64,000 bases of DNA from Actinomycetes bacterium (GTDB taxonomy: Bacteria > Actinomycetota > Acidimicrobiia > Acidimicrobiales > Ilumatobacteraceae), in NCBI GenBank assembly GCA_021414085.1, contig JAIOPC010000010.1:161149-225148 (forward strand). Reading direction: 5' to 3'. Position 1 is the first letter of the stretch. Each line of letters starts with the position of its first letter. Positions 17,700-25,745 of this stretch are shown piece by piece. A program made the position numbers and the translations under genes. Below the pieces are notes generated by a model. The model saw nothing but the letters and a program-made list of their open reading frames with translations. It did not search any database and was not told where the DNA came from.

Positions 17700-18785
17700 T
17701 CAACGGCGGGCGAGGGCCAGGAACGTGTCGCTGGATACAACGTTGGCGCCGGCAGCGCGCACGTCTTTCACAACCGCTTGATCGTTGGTGACGACCACCA
17801 CCGGACGAGCGAGGTCGATCGCCGCAACCTCGGCGCGTAACACATCGTCGGCGATCACGCCCTCGGGCGAGTACGACACGCGGATCAGGCGCCGCTTGGC
17901 GGAGACGGCACCGACAACCGATGTGCCGTCGAACACCACATGTATCGCAGTGCCCCATCGGCGGGCGATGTTCTCCGCCGCGTCGATGCACTTTGTGCGC
18001 TGCTGCTCCAGCGACAACGTCTTCCATCCCAGCTTGGCGACGTTGTAGCCATCGACGAGCACTGTCACGCCTGGGAAGCGCAGCATGTGTTCGCCGACGG
18101 CCTCGCTGTTACCGGGTAATCCACCGGGAACCGCGATCGGCTTGCGATGGTGGCGCGTGCGCGCCGAAGGCGTCGGTTCCGCTGTTGCTGACTTGCGCGC
18201 CTTACTCGCCGGCTCGTGTGCGGCCATTGCTGCTGCGTTGAGCGCTTTCGTCAGCTTTTCGATCGAGCGTTCCAGCTGTCGGATGTGGGCACGTGCTGCC
18301 CCCAACTCAGATTTCAACTGGCGGGCATCGGCGACGACGGTTGCGCGTCCGGCTCGTTCCGCTTCGAGTTGGTCGGCGAGCGCAGCCGATTCAACTCGAG
18401 AGCGGGCGGCAACGGCTTCGGCGGCCTTCCGCCGCTTCTGTTCGCGGCGTAGTTCCCCGGCCTCATCAGCAGCGGCGACGCGGTTCTTCGCGGCCGCCAC
18501 CGCCGCGGCGTGCCAACCGTCGGGGCGGGTGAGCCACAGCATCCCAACGTCGTCGACCAACTCCGGCGTGGCGACAACGCTCAACCGATGCAAGAACATC
18601 GCATCGCCTTCGACCGCCGCCCGCAAGGTCGTGAGGGCCGCCGACGGCAACTTCTGGAAGCGAAGGTACGGCTTGAAGCCAGACGGTACCGGCATTGGGG
18701 GACGCAACTTCACGCCGACCGCAGCAATCGCGACGGCGAATTCCAGCGCCGAACGCAACGATTCGTCGGTGAGGTCGGCGGCCAT
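17700..18785 (-). CDS. NYN-domain (PIN-like) protein, putative ribonuclease
   Basis: This 361-residue protein has an N-terminal unknown domain (1-115), then a coiled coil rich in Arg/Glu/Ala (about 115-200), and a C-terminal NYN/YacP-type domain. That domain has VLVDGYNVAKLGW, a conserved VFDG, GVIADDVL and VVTNDQAVVKDVRAAGANVVSSDTF (in part). The Asp residues match the PIN-like nuclease pattern, implying RNA cleavage, which is known for relatives and inferred here. Confidence 0.82.
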   Translation of the reverse strand: MAADLTDESLRSALEFAVAIAAVGVKLRPPMPVPSGFKPYLRFQKLPSAALTTLRAAVEGDAMFLHRLSVVATPELVDDVGMLWLTRPDGWHAAAVAAAKNRVAAADEAGELRREQKRRKAAEAVAARSRVESAALADQLEAERAGRATVVADARQLKSELGAARAHIRQLERSIEKLTKALNAAAMAAHEPASKARKSATAEPTPSARTRHHRKPIAVPGGLPGNSEAVGEHMLRFPGVTVLVDGYNVAKLGWKTLSLEQQRTKCIDAAENIARRWGTAIHVVFDGTSVVGAVSAKRRLIRVSYSPEGVIADDVLRAEVAAIDLARPVVVVTNDQAVVKDVRAAGANVVSSDTFLALARR

Positions 18786-18836
18786 CAGTCAAATCTACCG
18801 AGCAAGCCCACGGGGACTCCGGTCGAACGCCTGTTC

Positions 18837-18865
18837 TTGACACGAACAACCGTTCGTGCTCAAAT
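18837..18865 (+). promoter_or_regulatory. SOS-controlled promoter with perfect LexA box
   Basis: A TTGACA -35 (18837-18842) and TCAAAT -10 (18860-18865) flank CACGAAC-AACC-GTTCGTG at 18841-18858. This is a perfect 7-bp inverted repeat with 4-base spacer, matching the actinobacterial LexA consensus CGAAC-N4-GTTCG. The -10 ends 8 bases before a GTG at 18874, suggesting a leaderless, LexA-repressed mRNA. Confidence 0.85.
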
Positions 18866-18873
18866 GGCGCGCT

Positions 18874-20520
18874 GTGCAGCGTTCCTTCGACGATCTGGGA
18901 ACGCCACTTGCCGACGTCACGTTCTGCGTGCTCGACATCGAGACCACCGGAACCGACCGCGGTGGCGACCTGATCACCGAGATCGGCGTCGTCAAAGTGC
19001 GCCGTGGCGAGTGCCTGGGCACCATGGCCACCCTGGTCAACCCGGGCAAAGCGATCGCTCCCAGCGTCGTGGTGATGACTGGCATCACCCAGTCGATGGT
19101 CGCCAGCGCGCCGCGCATCGAAAGCGTCCTCCCGGCGTTACAGGAATTCGTCGGCGACGCAGTCATCGTCGGCCACAACGTTGGCTTCGACATGGGCTTC
19201 ATCAATGCCGCCCTCGTGCGCAGCGACCGGGCGTCCTTCCGCAACACCGTGATCGACACGCTGCCCCTGGCGCGTCGGCTGGTCCGCGACGAAGTCCCCG
19301 ACTGTCGCCTCGGCACACTCGCCAGTCGTTTTCGTCTCGACCACAAACCAACACACCGGGCGCTCGACGACGCGCTCGCCACCACCGATCTGCTGCACCT
19401 GTTACTCGAACGAGCGGCCGGGCTGGGAGTGCTGGGGCTCGACGACCTTGTGCTGTTGCCCAAGATGGGCGGCCATCCACAAGCGGGCAAGTTGAAGCTC
19501 ACGCATCACCTGCCGCGGTCACCGGGTGTGTATCGCTTTCTCGGTGCCTACGACGAGGTCTTGTACGTCGGCAAGGCCACCAACCTGCGCCAACGCGTGC
19601 GCAGCTACTTCAGCAGCGACGACCGGCGCAAGATCGGGCCGCTACTGCGTGAAACGCAACGACTCGCACACACCGCAACCAGTGATCCAATCAGCGCCGA
19701 GATCCTCGAACTGCGGTACCTGCACCGGCTGAACCCGCGTTACAACCGCGTTGGCACGACGTGGAACAAGTACTGCTACGTACGCATCACTACCGACGAG
19801 CCGTGGCCGCGGTTGGTGATCACCACCGAACCCGCATCGTCGGGGCTTCACATCGGGCCGCTCTCTTCGCGCTCGATGGCCACTGCGGTGATCGAGGCCG
19901 TGCAGTCGGCGCTCCCAATTCGGCGCTGCGGCGCCAAGCTTGGCCGCAACTTCAAACCTGCGGCTGGCGCGGTGCCATGCACGGGTGCGCGACTCGGTGT
20001 CGCGCTGTGCCCGTGCAGCGGCACCGCCGACGAGGCAACCTATTGGCGCGTCGTCGCTCAGGTCATCGCCGCGTGCACAACCTCCCCGCAACTCGTGCTC
20101 GACCCGTTGTGGACCAAGGTCGCCGAACTAGCGGCCGCTCGCCGCTACGAAGAGGCGGCCTCTATGCGCGACCGCGCTACCGCGTTTGCGTCAGCGATCA
20201 CACGCCAGCGGCTGTTCGACCAACTGCGTTCCGCGGGCGAGGTCGAGGTACTGATCCACGACACGGTGCTGCACATTCGCGACGGCGTACTGCTCACCGC
20301 GCAGCAACAGGGTCAATTGCCCACCGGACTCGAGCTCTCTCCGCCGCCCGTGCCAGCGTTCCCGACGACTCTTCCCCGACAGGCCGCCGACGAGGTGCTG
20401 TGCCTAGCGCGCGCGATCGAGCGCGCCAGCTTTCACGCGCGGCTACAGAGCTGCACCGGGGAGTGGACGTGGCCAACCACACCCGTGCGCGAGGTCAGTC
20501 GTCTCGACGTTGCAGCATGA
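18874..20520 (+). CDS. DEDDh exonuclease / GIY-YIG / UvrC-like fusion nuclease
   Basis: This is a 548-residue fusion. Residues 1-175 are a DnaQ-like 3'-5' exonuclease (Exo I VLDIETTG, Exo II GHNVGFDMGF, Exo III H-x4-D as HRALDDALATTD). Residues about 205-290 are a GIY-YIG endonuclease (GVYRFLGAYDEVLYVGKATNLRQRVRSYF). The rest resembles UvrC/Cho and includes a UVR-like RRYEEAASMRDR. The family is known in actinobacteria (Mycobacterium has a homologue). I choose the GTG at 18874 because the GTG at 18856 lies inside the LexA box. The 3' end overlaps thrB by 26 bases, tail to tail. Confidence 0.88.
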   Translation: MQRSFDDLGTPLADVTFCVLDIETTGTDRGGDLITEIGVVKVRRGECLGTMATLVNPGKAIAPSVVVMTGITQSMVASAPRIESVLPALQEFVGDAVIVGHNVGFDMGFINAALVRSDRASFRNTVIDTLPLARRLVRDEVPDCRLGTLASRFRLDHKPTHRALDDALATTDLLHLLLERAAGLGVLGLDDLVLLPKMGGHPQAGKLKLTHHLPRSPGVYRFLGAYDEVLYVGKATNLRQRVRSYFSSDDRRKIGPLLRETQRLAHTATSDPISAEILELRYLHRLNPRYNRVGTTWNKYCYVRITTDEPWPRLVITTEPASSGLHIGPLSSRSMATAVIEAVQSALPIRRCGAKLGRNFKPAAGAVPCTGARLGVALCPCSGTADEATYWRVVAQVIAACTTSPQLVLDPLWTKVAELAAARRYEEAASMRDRATAFASAITRQRLFDQLRSAGEVEVLIHDTVLHIRDGVLLTAQQQGQLPTGLELSPPPVPAFPTTLPRQAADEVLCLARAIERASFHARLQSCTGEWTWPTTPVREVSRLDVAA

Positions 20521-21337
20521 GCGCACCCCTGCGATCGATGCGCAGCAGCTTGCTATGGCCCTCGCTGGGCAACGCGGCTGCGATCGCATCAGCCTCGTCG
20601 ACCGCACACATCACAGCAACCGATGGCCCCGAGCCGCTCAACCAAGCCGCCCACGCACCAGCATCCAGTGCGGCCAGCAACGCCGCTCGCGACGGCTCTG
20701 CATGCGCGAGACGCAAGTCTTGATGAATGCGATCTTCGGTCGCCGCTCGTAGCGCGCCGATGTCGCCCGCGGCAAGTGCCGCTACGAGCAGCGCCGTGCG
20801 ACCGATGTTGTGCACCGCATCGGCGAACGGCACGGATGCTGGAAGCCCGCGACGCGAGTCGTCGGTCGAGGTGGCAGATGATGGCACCCACAGCACCATC
20901 GCCGGCTCCAGCGCGAGAGGTACGCGTACGGCGTGCCCAGCCGCGGTGGCGACGACGCCCCCGTACAGCGATGCGGCCACGTTGTCGGCGTGACCTTCCA
21001 ACTCCGTTGCCAGGTGCAGCAGCTCCGGCAACGCCTGCTCGAGACGGTCGGGATCAGTTCCGTAGCGTTGTGCGTGAGCGGCCACCACACCACCGACGCG
21101 AGCAGCACCACTGAAACCCATTCCGCGACCAATAGGGATCGACGACCGTAACCACACTGGCCCTTCGCCGCCAGCGCGCCGAAATGCAACCGTTGCAGGA
21201 TGGTGATCATCGAGGAGTTGGGCATCGACCTCTAGCAACGGCTCGAAGATGACATCGGCGTAAACCGATAACGCCATGCCGAGCGCATCGAAGCCCGGTC
21301 CTAGATTCGCCGACGAAGCCGGAACGCGCACGATCAT
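20495..21337 (-). CDS. thrB: Homoserine kinase
   Basis: This 280-residue GHMP kinase starts VRVPASSANLGPGFDALGMAL and has the ATP loop PIGRGMGFSGAARVGG. That is the standard homoserine kinase pattern, converting homoserine to O-phosphohomoserine for threonine. The ATG overlaps the trpD stop by one base (TAATG). The usual neighbours hom and thrC are absent; coupling to trpD is unusual. Confidence 0.88.
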   Translation of the reverse strand: MIVRVPASSANLGPGFDALGMALSVYADVIFEPLLEVDAQLLDDHHPATVAFRRAGGEGPVWLRSSIPIGRGMGFSGAARVGGVVAAHAQRYGTDPDRLEQALPELLHLATELEGHADNVAASLYGGVVATAAGHAVRVPLALEPAMVLWVPSSATSTDDSRRGLPASVPFADAVHNIGRTALLVAALAAGDIGALRAATEDRIHQDLRLAHAEPSRAALLAALDAGAWAAWLSGSGPSVAVMCAVDEADAIAAALPSEGHSKLLRIDRRGALMLQRRDD

Positions 21338-22398
21338 TAGTGGCCGAACTCCTCGACCGCTGATTGCGAGACCTCGACCATCTTGGCGAGCGTCGACTGT
21401 GCGCTTCCTGAGTCGATCGATTCCGTTGCCACGACCAGGCCAGCCTCCAGCGAGGGGACCGAGCCAGCCACCACCAAGGCCGCTGCCGCATTGAGCAACA
21501 CAATGTTGCGGGGCGCACCGTGCTCGCCGGCCAGCACACGCCGCACGACGTCGGCATTGACATCGGGGGTACCGCCGACCAACTCATCAAGAATCGCGGG
21601 CGCCAAGCCGAGCGACACCGGGTCGACAGAGAAGCTGCGCACCGCGTCGCCGTCGAGCGCGAGCACGCTCGACGAGCCCGTAGTAGTGAGCTCGTCGAGA
21701 CCATTGCCATGCACGACCCACGCACGCACCGAACCGTGCAGGCGCAACGAAGCGAGCATGCGTTCTGCAACAGCAGGATTGGCGACGCCGATGAGGTGCC
21801 GCTGCACACGGCCCGGGTTGGCCATCGGGCCGAGCAGGTTGAACACAGTCGGAATGCCGATCTCTCGCCGACTCGGCGCCGCGAACCTAAACGCTGGGTG
21901 ATACCGCGGGGCGAGACAGAAACCGATGCCAGCTTGTTCGACGCAGCGTGCGACACCTTCCGGCGCGAGTTCGACGGCAACGCCCAACGCCTCCAACACG
22001 TCGGCTGTGCCGCATTGCGAACTCGCCGCCCGCGCACCGTGTTTGCACACCGGAACGCCGGCACCGGCCGCGACGATCGCCGCCATCGTGCTGACATTGA
22101 TGCTGTGGCTGCGGTCGCCGCCAGTCCCGACGACATCGATCGCTCTGGAGCGAACCTCGTCGGACAAGGGAACGATGGTCGCGGCCTCGAGCACAGCATC
22201 CAGCAGACCGGAAATCTCTTCCGGTGACTCGCCCTTGCAGCGCAGCGCAACCACGAAGCCGATCAGTTGTGCCGCGGTTGCGTCACCACTCAGGATTGTC
22301 GCCATCGCCGCCCGCGCATGGGCCGCGGGCAGGTCGCGCTTTTCAACAAGCTCCGTTAACAGCGCGGGCCAACCGCCAAACTCGTCGATCCGACTCAT
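21337..22398 (-). CDS. trpD: Anthranilate phosphoribosyltransferase
   Basis: This 353-residue enzyme attaches phosphoribose from PRPP to anthranilate in tryptophan synthesis. Motifs are VVGTGGDRSHSINVST (PRPP site), VCKHGARAASSQCGTADVLEALG (in part), and FLLGPMANP-like FNLLGPMANPGR. It stands apart from other trp genes. TAGCCT 7 bases before the ATG suggests a leaderless transcript that continues into thrB. Confidence 0.93.
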   Translation of the reverse strand: MSRIDEFGGWPALLTELVEKRDLPAAHARAAMATILSGDATAAQLIGFVVALRCKGESPEEISGLLDAVLEAATIVPLSDEVRSRAIDVVGTGGDRSHSINVSTMAAIVAAGAGVPVCKHGARAASSQCGTADVLEALGVAVELAPEGVARCVEQAGIGFCLAPRYHPAFRFAAPSRREIGIPTVFNLLGPMANPGRVQRHLIGVANPAVAERMLASLRLHGSVRAWVVHGNGLDELTTTGSSSVLALDGDAVRSFSVDPVSLGLAPAILDELVGGTPDVNADVVRRVLAGEHGAPRNIVLLNAAAALVVAGSVPSLEAGLVVATESIDSGSAQSTLAKMVEVSQSAVEEFGH

Positions 22399-22405
22399 GC
22401 CGTGC

Positions 22406-22411
22406 AGGCTA
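22406..22411 (-). promoter_or_regulatory. -10 element TAGCCT, leaderless-type
   Basis: Minus-strand hexamer ending 7 bases before the trpD ATG. Confidence 0.45.
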
Positions 22412-22452
22412 GAAGGTCGTCCACCCCAGAGGTGAGGTGAGAGACCTATTGA

Positions 22453-22692
22453 CTAAGCGGTGCGACGTCGTTGGCGGATCAACCGCCGCCTCTCGCGCTC
22501 GGTAGCCCCACCCCAAACTCCTGCCTTTTCACGCACCTGCAGCGCATATTCCAGACACGCGACGCGTACTCCACAGTCGGCGCATACATGCTTTGCCTCT
22601 TGTGCTTCGTCGTCGTCGTCGGGATAAAACACGCTTGGGTCGAGCCCCCGGCACGCCCCAAGCTGACGCCATACGATCTCTTTGACAGACAC
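22453..22692 (-). CDS. WhiB-family transcriptional regulator
   Basis: This 79-residue protein has four conserved Cys (one in LGACRG, then CADC and VACLEYAL) that bind a 4Fe-4S cluster. The GVWGG turn and a basic C-terminal RERRRLIRQRRR tail follow. WhiB proteins act with the primary sigma factor and sense redox or NO. GTG start. The 110-base region upstream contains two copies of a 10-bp repeat. Confidence 0.95.
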   Translation of the reverse strand: MSVKEIVWRQLGACRGLDPSVFYPDDDDEAQEAKHVCADCGVRVACLEYALQVREKAGVWGGATERERRRLIRQRRRTA

Positions 22693-22700
22693 GAACCTGT

Positions 22701-22768
22701 CCCCCGTTGGTCAGTGGCCGCGGAACCCCCTCCCACAGCCGACCTGAATCTAGGTTCGCCCCCGTTGG
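22701..22768. repeat. Direct repeat upstream of whiB
   Basis: CCCCCGTTGG occurs at 22701-22710 and again at 22759-22768, both in the whiB upstream region. They may be regulator binding sites. The 22693-22805 interval otherwise holds no gene. Confidence 0.6.
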
Positions 22769-22805
22769 CAATGCCAGCCCAGATTGTGCGATTTCTGCGC
22801 GCTTT

Positions 22806-23408
22806 TCAGGTATTCAGGTCGCGGAGCAGCTCAGCGACCGTCTCCGCGGACAGCAGCATTGACTCGCGGTACGCGGGGTGATCAATCTCCAGCTGCACCC
22901 CGTCGGCAAACGCGACGACTTGCGCAGGGGTGAATTGGAACGTCAGGTAGTGCACGGCGGCGGTGATGTGATCCCGGGTCAGCTGTTCGGCGTGTTCGGC
23001 ACGAACAATCCCCCGTACCGTTTCACCGCCGGGTAGTCGGAACAGCACCGAGTTCTCGATGCCCACCAGCTTGGGCAACCACTCACGCAACTGCTCGTCG
23101 GAGGTGAGCTCGATGAACAAGGTTGCGCAGAGCTGACCCGCTTCAGGGATCAGTGGGTTGTACACATCAAGCTCTTGCTGGATTCCTTCGTCAGTGAAGA
23201 TGCGCTCGACCCGCGCCATCTCCTGAATCTGATAGCGCATCGTCTCGCGACTCTCAAACATCACCGAGACGACGGTGCCAACGGCGACTCGTCGGACGCG
23301 TTTCAGCTCAATGACCTGTGCGCGCAGCGTTGCGCGCTCACGCTCGTAGGCCCGAGCATCGGCGATATCAGCGATCGTCAGCTTGCGTACCGAGTTGGTA
23401 GTCGTCAT
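22806..23408 (-). CDS. DUF3501 family protein
   Basis: This 200-residue soluble protein begins LTIADIADARAYERERATLRAQV and has the conserved MFESRETMRYQIQEMARVERI segment (given in part) typical of DUF3501. Family members are usually encoded with rubrerythrin and a GlpC-like Fe-S protein, exactly as here. Biochemical function is unknown; an oxidative-stress role is inferred from context. It overlaps the GlpC-like gene by 4 bases. Confidence 0.85.
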   Translation of the reverse strand: MTTTNSVRKLTIADIADARAYERERATLRAQVIELKRVRRVAVGTVVSVMFESRETMRYQIQEMARVERIFTDEGIQQELDVYNPLIPEAGQLCATLFIELTSDEQLREWLPKLVGIENSVLFRLPGGETVRGIVRAEHAEQLTRDHITAAVHYLTFQFTPAQVVAFADGVQLEIDHPAYRESMLLSAETVAELLRDLNT

Positions 23409-24721
23409 CGCGGCGCTTCTTCTTCGGGGATGCCGTAGGCCCGAGCGATCAGCTGCAGTGGGTGCAGCGGCTCTTCACCGGTCTGCTCGTTGATCGCGGT
23501 GTTGGCCAAGTGGCAGTCGCCCGCCACCACATCGCCGCCGGCCCTGTGGATCTCGTCGGCAAGCTTGCGCGCGATCGGGATGCTGATGTCGGCGTTTTCA
23601 GCGCGTAGGCCCCACATACCGTCGATGCCACTGCACTGCTGCACAAGCTTCACCTTGGCGCCGGTCAGCTTCAACAGGTCGCGGCTCTTCAAGCCAATGT
23701 TCTGCGCCTTGAGGTGACATGGCGTGTGATACGTGATCGTGCCCGGCACAAAGCCATCGAACTCGAGATCAAGGGTCGTGCCTTCAGCCTTGTGGACATT
23801 CATCAAGTACTCAGACGCGTCGTAGGTATGCGATGCGACGAGTTCGGCATCGGGCCCGCCGACGTAGTCGATGTAGTCCTTCTTCAGGATGTAGCCGCAG
23901 GTTGGCTGCGGGACGACAACGTCGTTGCCCTTACGCACGGCATCGGCCAAGACCTGCACATTCTTCGTTGCCACTTTCGTGAACTGCTCGACGTCGCCGC
24001 TATGCAGCCACGGCGCACCGCAACACGTGGCGCCGTCGACCAAGGAACATTCGATGCCATTGCGTTCGTAAACCTTCACCAGATCGTGACCAATCTGCGG
24101 CTGCTGGTACTCGACCAGGCAGGTCGGGAACACAGCGACGCGGCCTTGTCGCTTGGCGATGCGAACCTTTGGTCGCTTCTTGAACCAGGTCGTGAAGCGC
24201 TGCCGCGCGTAGGGCGGCAGCAGTCGCACGCTCGACACACCAGTGGTCTTTTCCATCACCTTGCGCACCGCCGAGCCACGCTTGGCGCCGAGCATCTTGT
24301 TGGCCAATGGCGCCGCCATCGTGGCGGCCTTGCCCATCAGGTCGGTGCGGCCCAACACTCCGTCGGTCACGCGGCTGCGCAACGAGACCTGTTTGGTGGC
24401 GTGGCGCATGCCGTCGGCGCGCAACATCAGCCGTGGGAAATCGAGGGCCCACTCGTGCATTCCGGGCGTGTACGGGCAGTTGACGTAGCAGAGCTTGCAC
24501 TGGAAGCACTCGCTGACGACTTGATCTTGCTGCGCCGGCGTGAGTCGCCCGGCATCTTGATCGTCGTGACGATCGATCATCTCGAACAATGTCGGGAACG
24601 AAGTGCAGAACTTGAAACACAACCGACAGCCATGGCACAGATCGAAAACGCGCGTCATTTCGCCGCGCAGATCTGCCTCGTCGAAGTACGCCGGGTGTTT
24701 CGGGTCGTAGGTGGTCGTCAT
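23405..24721 (-). CDS. GlpC/HdrD-like Fe-S oxidoreductase
   Basis: This 438-residue protein has two ferredoxin-type clusters (CHGCRLCFKFC and CFQCKLCYVNCPYTP) and two CCG domains (ATCCGAPWL and HTPCHLKAQ near the C-terminus). These resemble GlpC and heterodisulfide reductase subunit D. It likely passes electrons to the quinone pool or to the neighbouring rubrerythrin. Linkage to rubrerythrin, Fur and DUF3501 points to peroxide detoxification rather than glycerol-3-phosphate oxidation, even though glpD is nearby. Confidence 0.87.
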   Translation of the reverse strand: MTTTYDPKHPAYFDEADLRGEMTRVFDLCHGCRLCFKFCTSFPTLFEMIDRHDDQDAGRLTPAQQDQVVSECFQCKLCYVNCPYTPGMHEWALDFPRLMLRADGMRHATKQVSLRSRVTDGVLGRTDLMGKAATMAAPLANKMLGAKRGSAVRKVMEKTTGVSSVRLLPPYARQRFTTWFKKRPKVRIAKRQGRVAVFPTCLVEYQQPQIGHDLVKVYERNGIECSLVDGATCCGAPWLHSGDVEQFTKVATKNVQVLADAVRKGNDVVVPQPTCGYILKKDYIDYVGGPDAELVASHTYDASEYLMNVHKAEGTTLDLEFDGFVPGTITYHTPCHLKAQNIGLKSRDLLKLTGAKVKLVQQCSGIDGMWGLRAENADISIPIARKLADEIHRAGGDVVAGDCHLANTAINEQTGEEPLHPLQLIARAYGIPEEEAPR

Positions 24722-24746
24722 GTTGGATGCTCGGCTTGGCTCGCAG

Positions 24747-24783
24747 TGTGTAGGGGCTACCCAGTTCGGCTAGCCCCTACACA
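24747..24783 (-). terminator. Strong intercistronic hairpin, no U tract
   Basis: TGTGTAGGGGCTA and TAGCCCCTACACA form a perfect 13-bp stem with an 11-base loop between the rubrerythrin stop and the GlpC-like start. No run of U follows on the minus strand. It may be an actinobacterial U-less terminator, or an attenuator or RNA-stability element that makes rubrerythrin mRNA more abundant than the downstream genes. Confidence 0.75.
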
Positions 24784-24796
24784 TCGGCGATTCGGT

Positions 24797-25210
24797 CTAC
24801 AGCGCTTCGAGTCCCTGGCCGAAACGGCCCGCGTGGCTCTTCTCGGCGCGCGCCAACGTTTCGAACCAATCGGCAATCTCGGACAGGCCTTCCTCGCGTG
24901 CCGTCTTCGCGAAACCTGGGTACATCTGCGTGTACTCGTAGGTCTCGCCAGCCACAGCCGATCGGAAGTTGTCGGCCGTGTCGCCGATGGGCTCGCCAGT
25001 GGCGGGATCGCCAACTTGGGCAAGGTACTCGAGGTGACCGTGCGCATGGCCGGTCTCGCCCTCAGCGACTGAACGGAACAGCGCTGCCGCATCGGGGTAA
25101 CCCTCGACATCTGCCTTTTGTGCGAACCACATGTAGCGACGGTTCGCCTGGCTTTCGCCGGCAAACGCTTCCTTCAGGTTCTCGTGAGTTTTGGTGCCTT
25201 TGAGGCTCAT
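24797..25210 (-). CDS. Rubrerythrin without rubredoxin domain
   Basis: This 137-residue four-helix diiron protein has iron ligands in [40 protein letters not shown] and [11 protein letters not shown]. The C-terminal rubredoxin domain of classical rubrerythrin is absent, so an external electron donor is needed; the GlpC-like protein is the obvious candidate. AAGGAG 9 bases upstream of the ATG fixes the start. It lies 4 bases from the Fur-family gene, which probably controls it. Confidence 0.9.
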   Translation of the reverse strand: MSLKGTKTHENLKEAFAGESQANRRYMWFAQKADVEGYPDAAALFRSVAEGETGHAHGHLEYLAQVGDPATGEPIGDTADNFRSAVAGETYEYTQMYPGFAKTAREEGLSEIADWFETLARAEKSHAGRFGQGLEAL

Positions 25211-25214
25211 TGCA

Positions 25215-25688
25215 TTAGCTCCTTTGCTTGGTGGTTTTCTTCGTGGGTTTAGGTGATTGGCAGGCGGCACAAAGGCCGCCAAACACGATGCGCGCGCGGT
25301 CGGTTCGAAAACCGGCGAGGTTGCTGACCTCCAGGCGATCGAGGTCGTCGACGTACACGTCGTGCAACTCGCCGCAGCGATCACACTGCGCATGATGGTG
25401 ATCGGCGACATTGGGGTCGAAACGAGTTGAACCGCCAGCGGACTGCACGACCTGTAGTTCGCCCATCGCAGCCAAATCGTTGAGCGTTTGGTACACGGTG
25501 CGCAGCGAGATGCCGGGCATCAGCTTGCTAGCGACCGCGAACAGTGCCTCGGCAGTGGGATGGGTTTCGTTGCAGTGCAACAGCGAGAACAGCAGCTGCC
25601 GTTGCGGCGTGACCTTCAGCCCGCGAGCCCTGAATGCGCGGGTCAATTCGGCTGGAGCGAGCACGAGGATCACTGTACTCGCACTCAT
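25215..25688 (-). CDS. Fur-family regulator (PerR-like)
   Basis: This 157-residue regulator has a winged helix (GLKVTPQRQLLFSLL, SLRTVYQTLNDLAAMGEL) and a metal-binding dimer domain with the DHHHAQCDRCGELHDV motif. Two CxxC pairs (CDRC, CAAC) form the structural zinc site. Location upstream of rubrerythrin suggests PerR-type peroxide sensing. A 25-bp palindrome directly abuts the ATG, consistent with autorepression. Confidence 0.88.
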   Translation of the reverse strand: MSASTVILVLAPAELTRAFRARGLKVTPQRQLLFSLLHCNETHPTAEALFAVASKLMPGISLRTVYQTLNDLAAMGELQVVQSAGGSTRFDPNVADHHHAQCDRCGELHDVYVDDLDRLEVSNLAGFRTDRARIVFGGLCAACQSPKPTKKTTKQRS

Positions 25689-25690
25689 GG

Positions 25691-25715
25691 CTAATCTGCA
25701 ACCGCTGCAGATTAG
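25691..25715. promoter_or_regulatory. Perfect palindrome, likely Fur/PerR operator
   Basis: Arms CTAATCTGCA and TGCAGATTAG are perfect over 10 bp with a 5-base spacer. The site lies 2 bases from the Fur-family ATG and about 17 bases before the glpD -10 (25732-25737). One dimer could therefore control both directions. Confidence 0.8.
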
Positions 25716-25731
25716 GACCTATGCGGCGGAA

Positions 25732-25737
25732 TAGAAT
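25732..25737 (+). promoter_or_regulatory. -10 element TAGAAT of glpD, leaderless-type
   Basis: TAGAAT ends 8 bases before the glpD ATG. The -35 region falls inside the right arm of the palindrome at 25691-25715. Confidence 0.6.
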
Positions 25738-25745
25738 GCGGTCCC

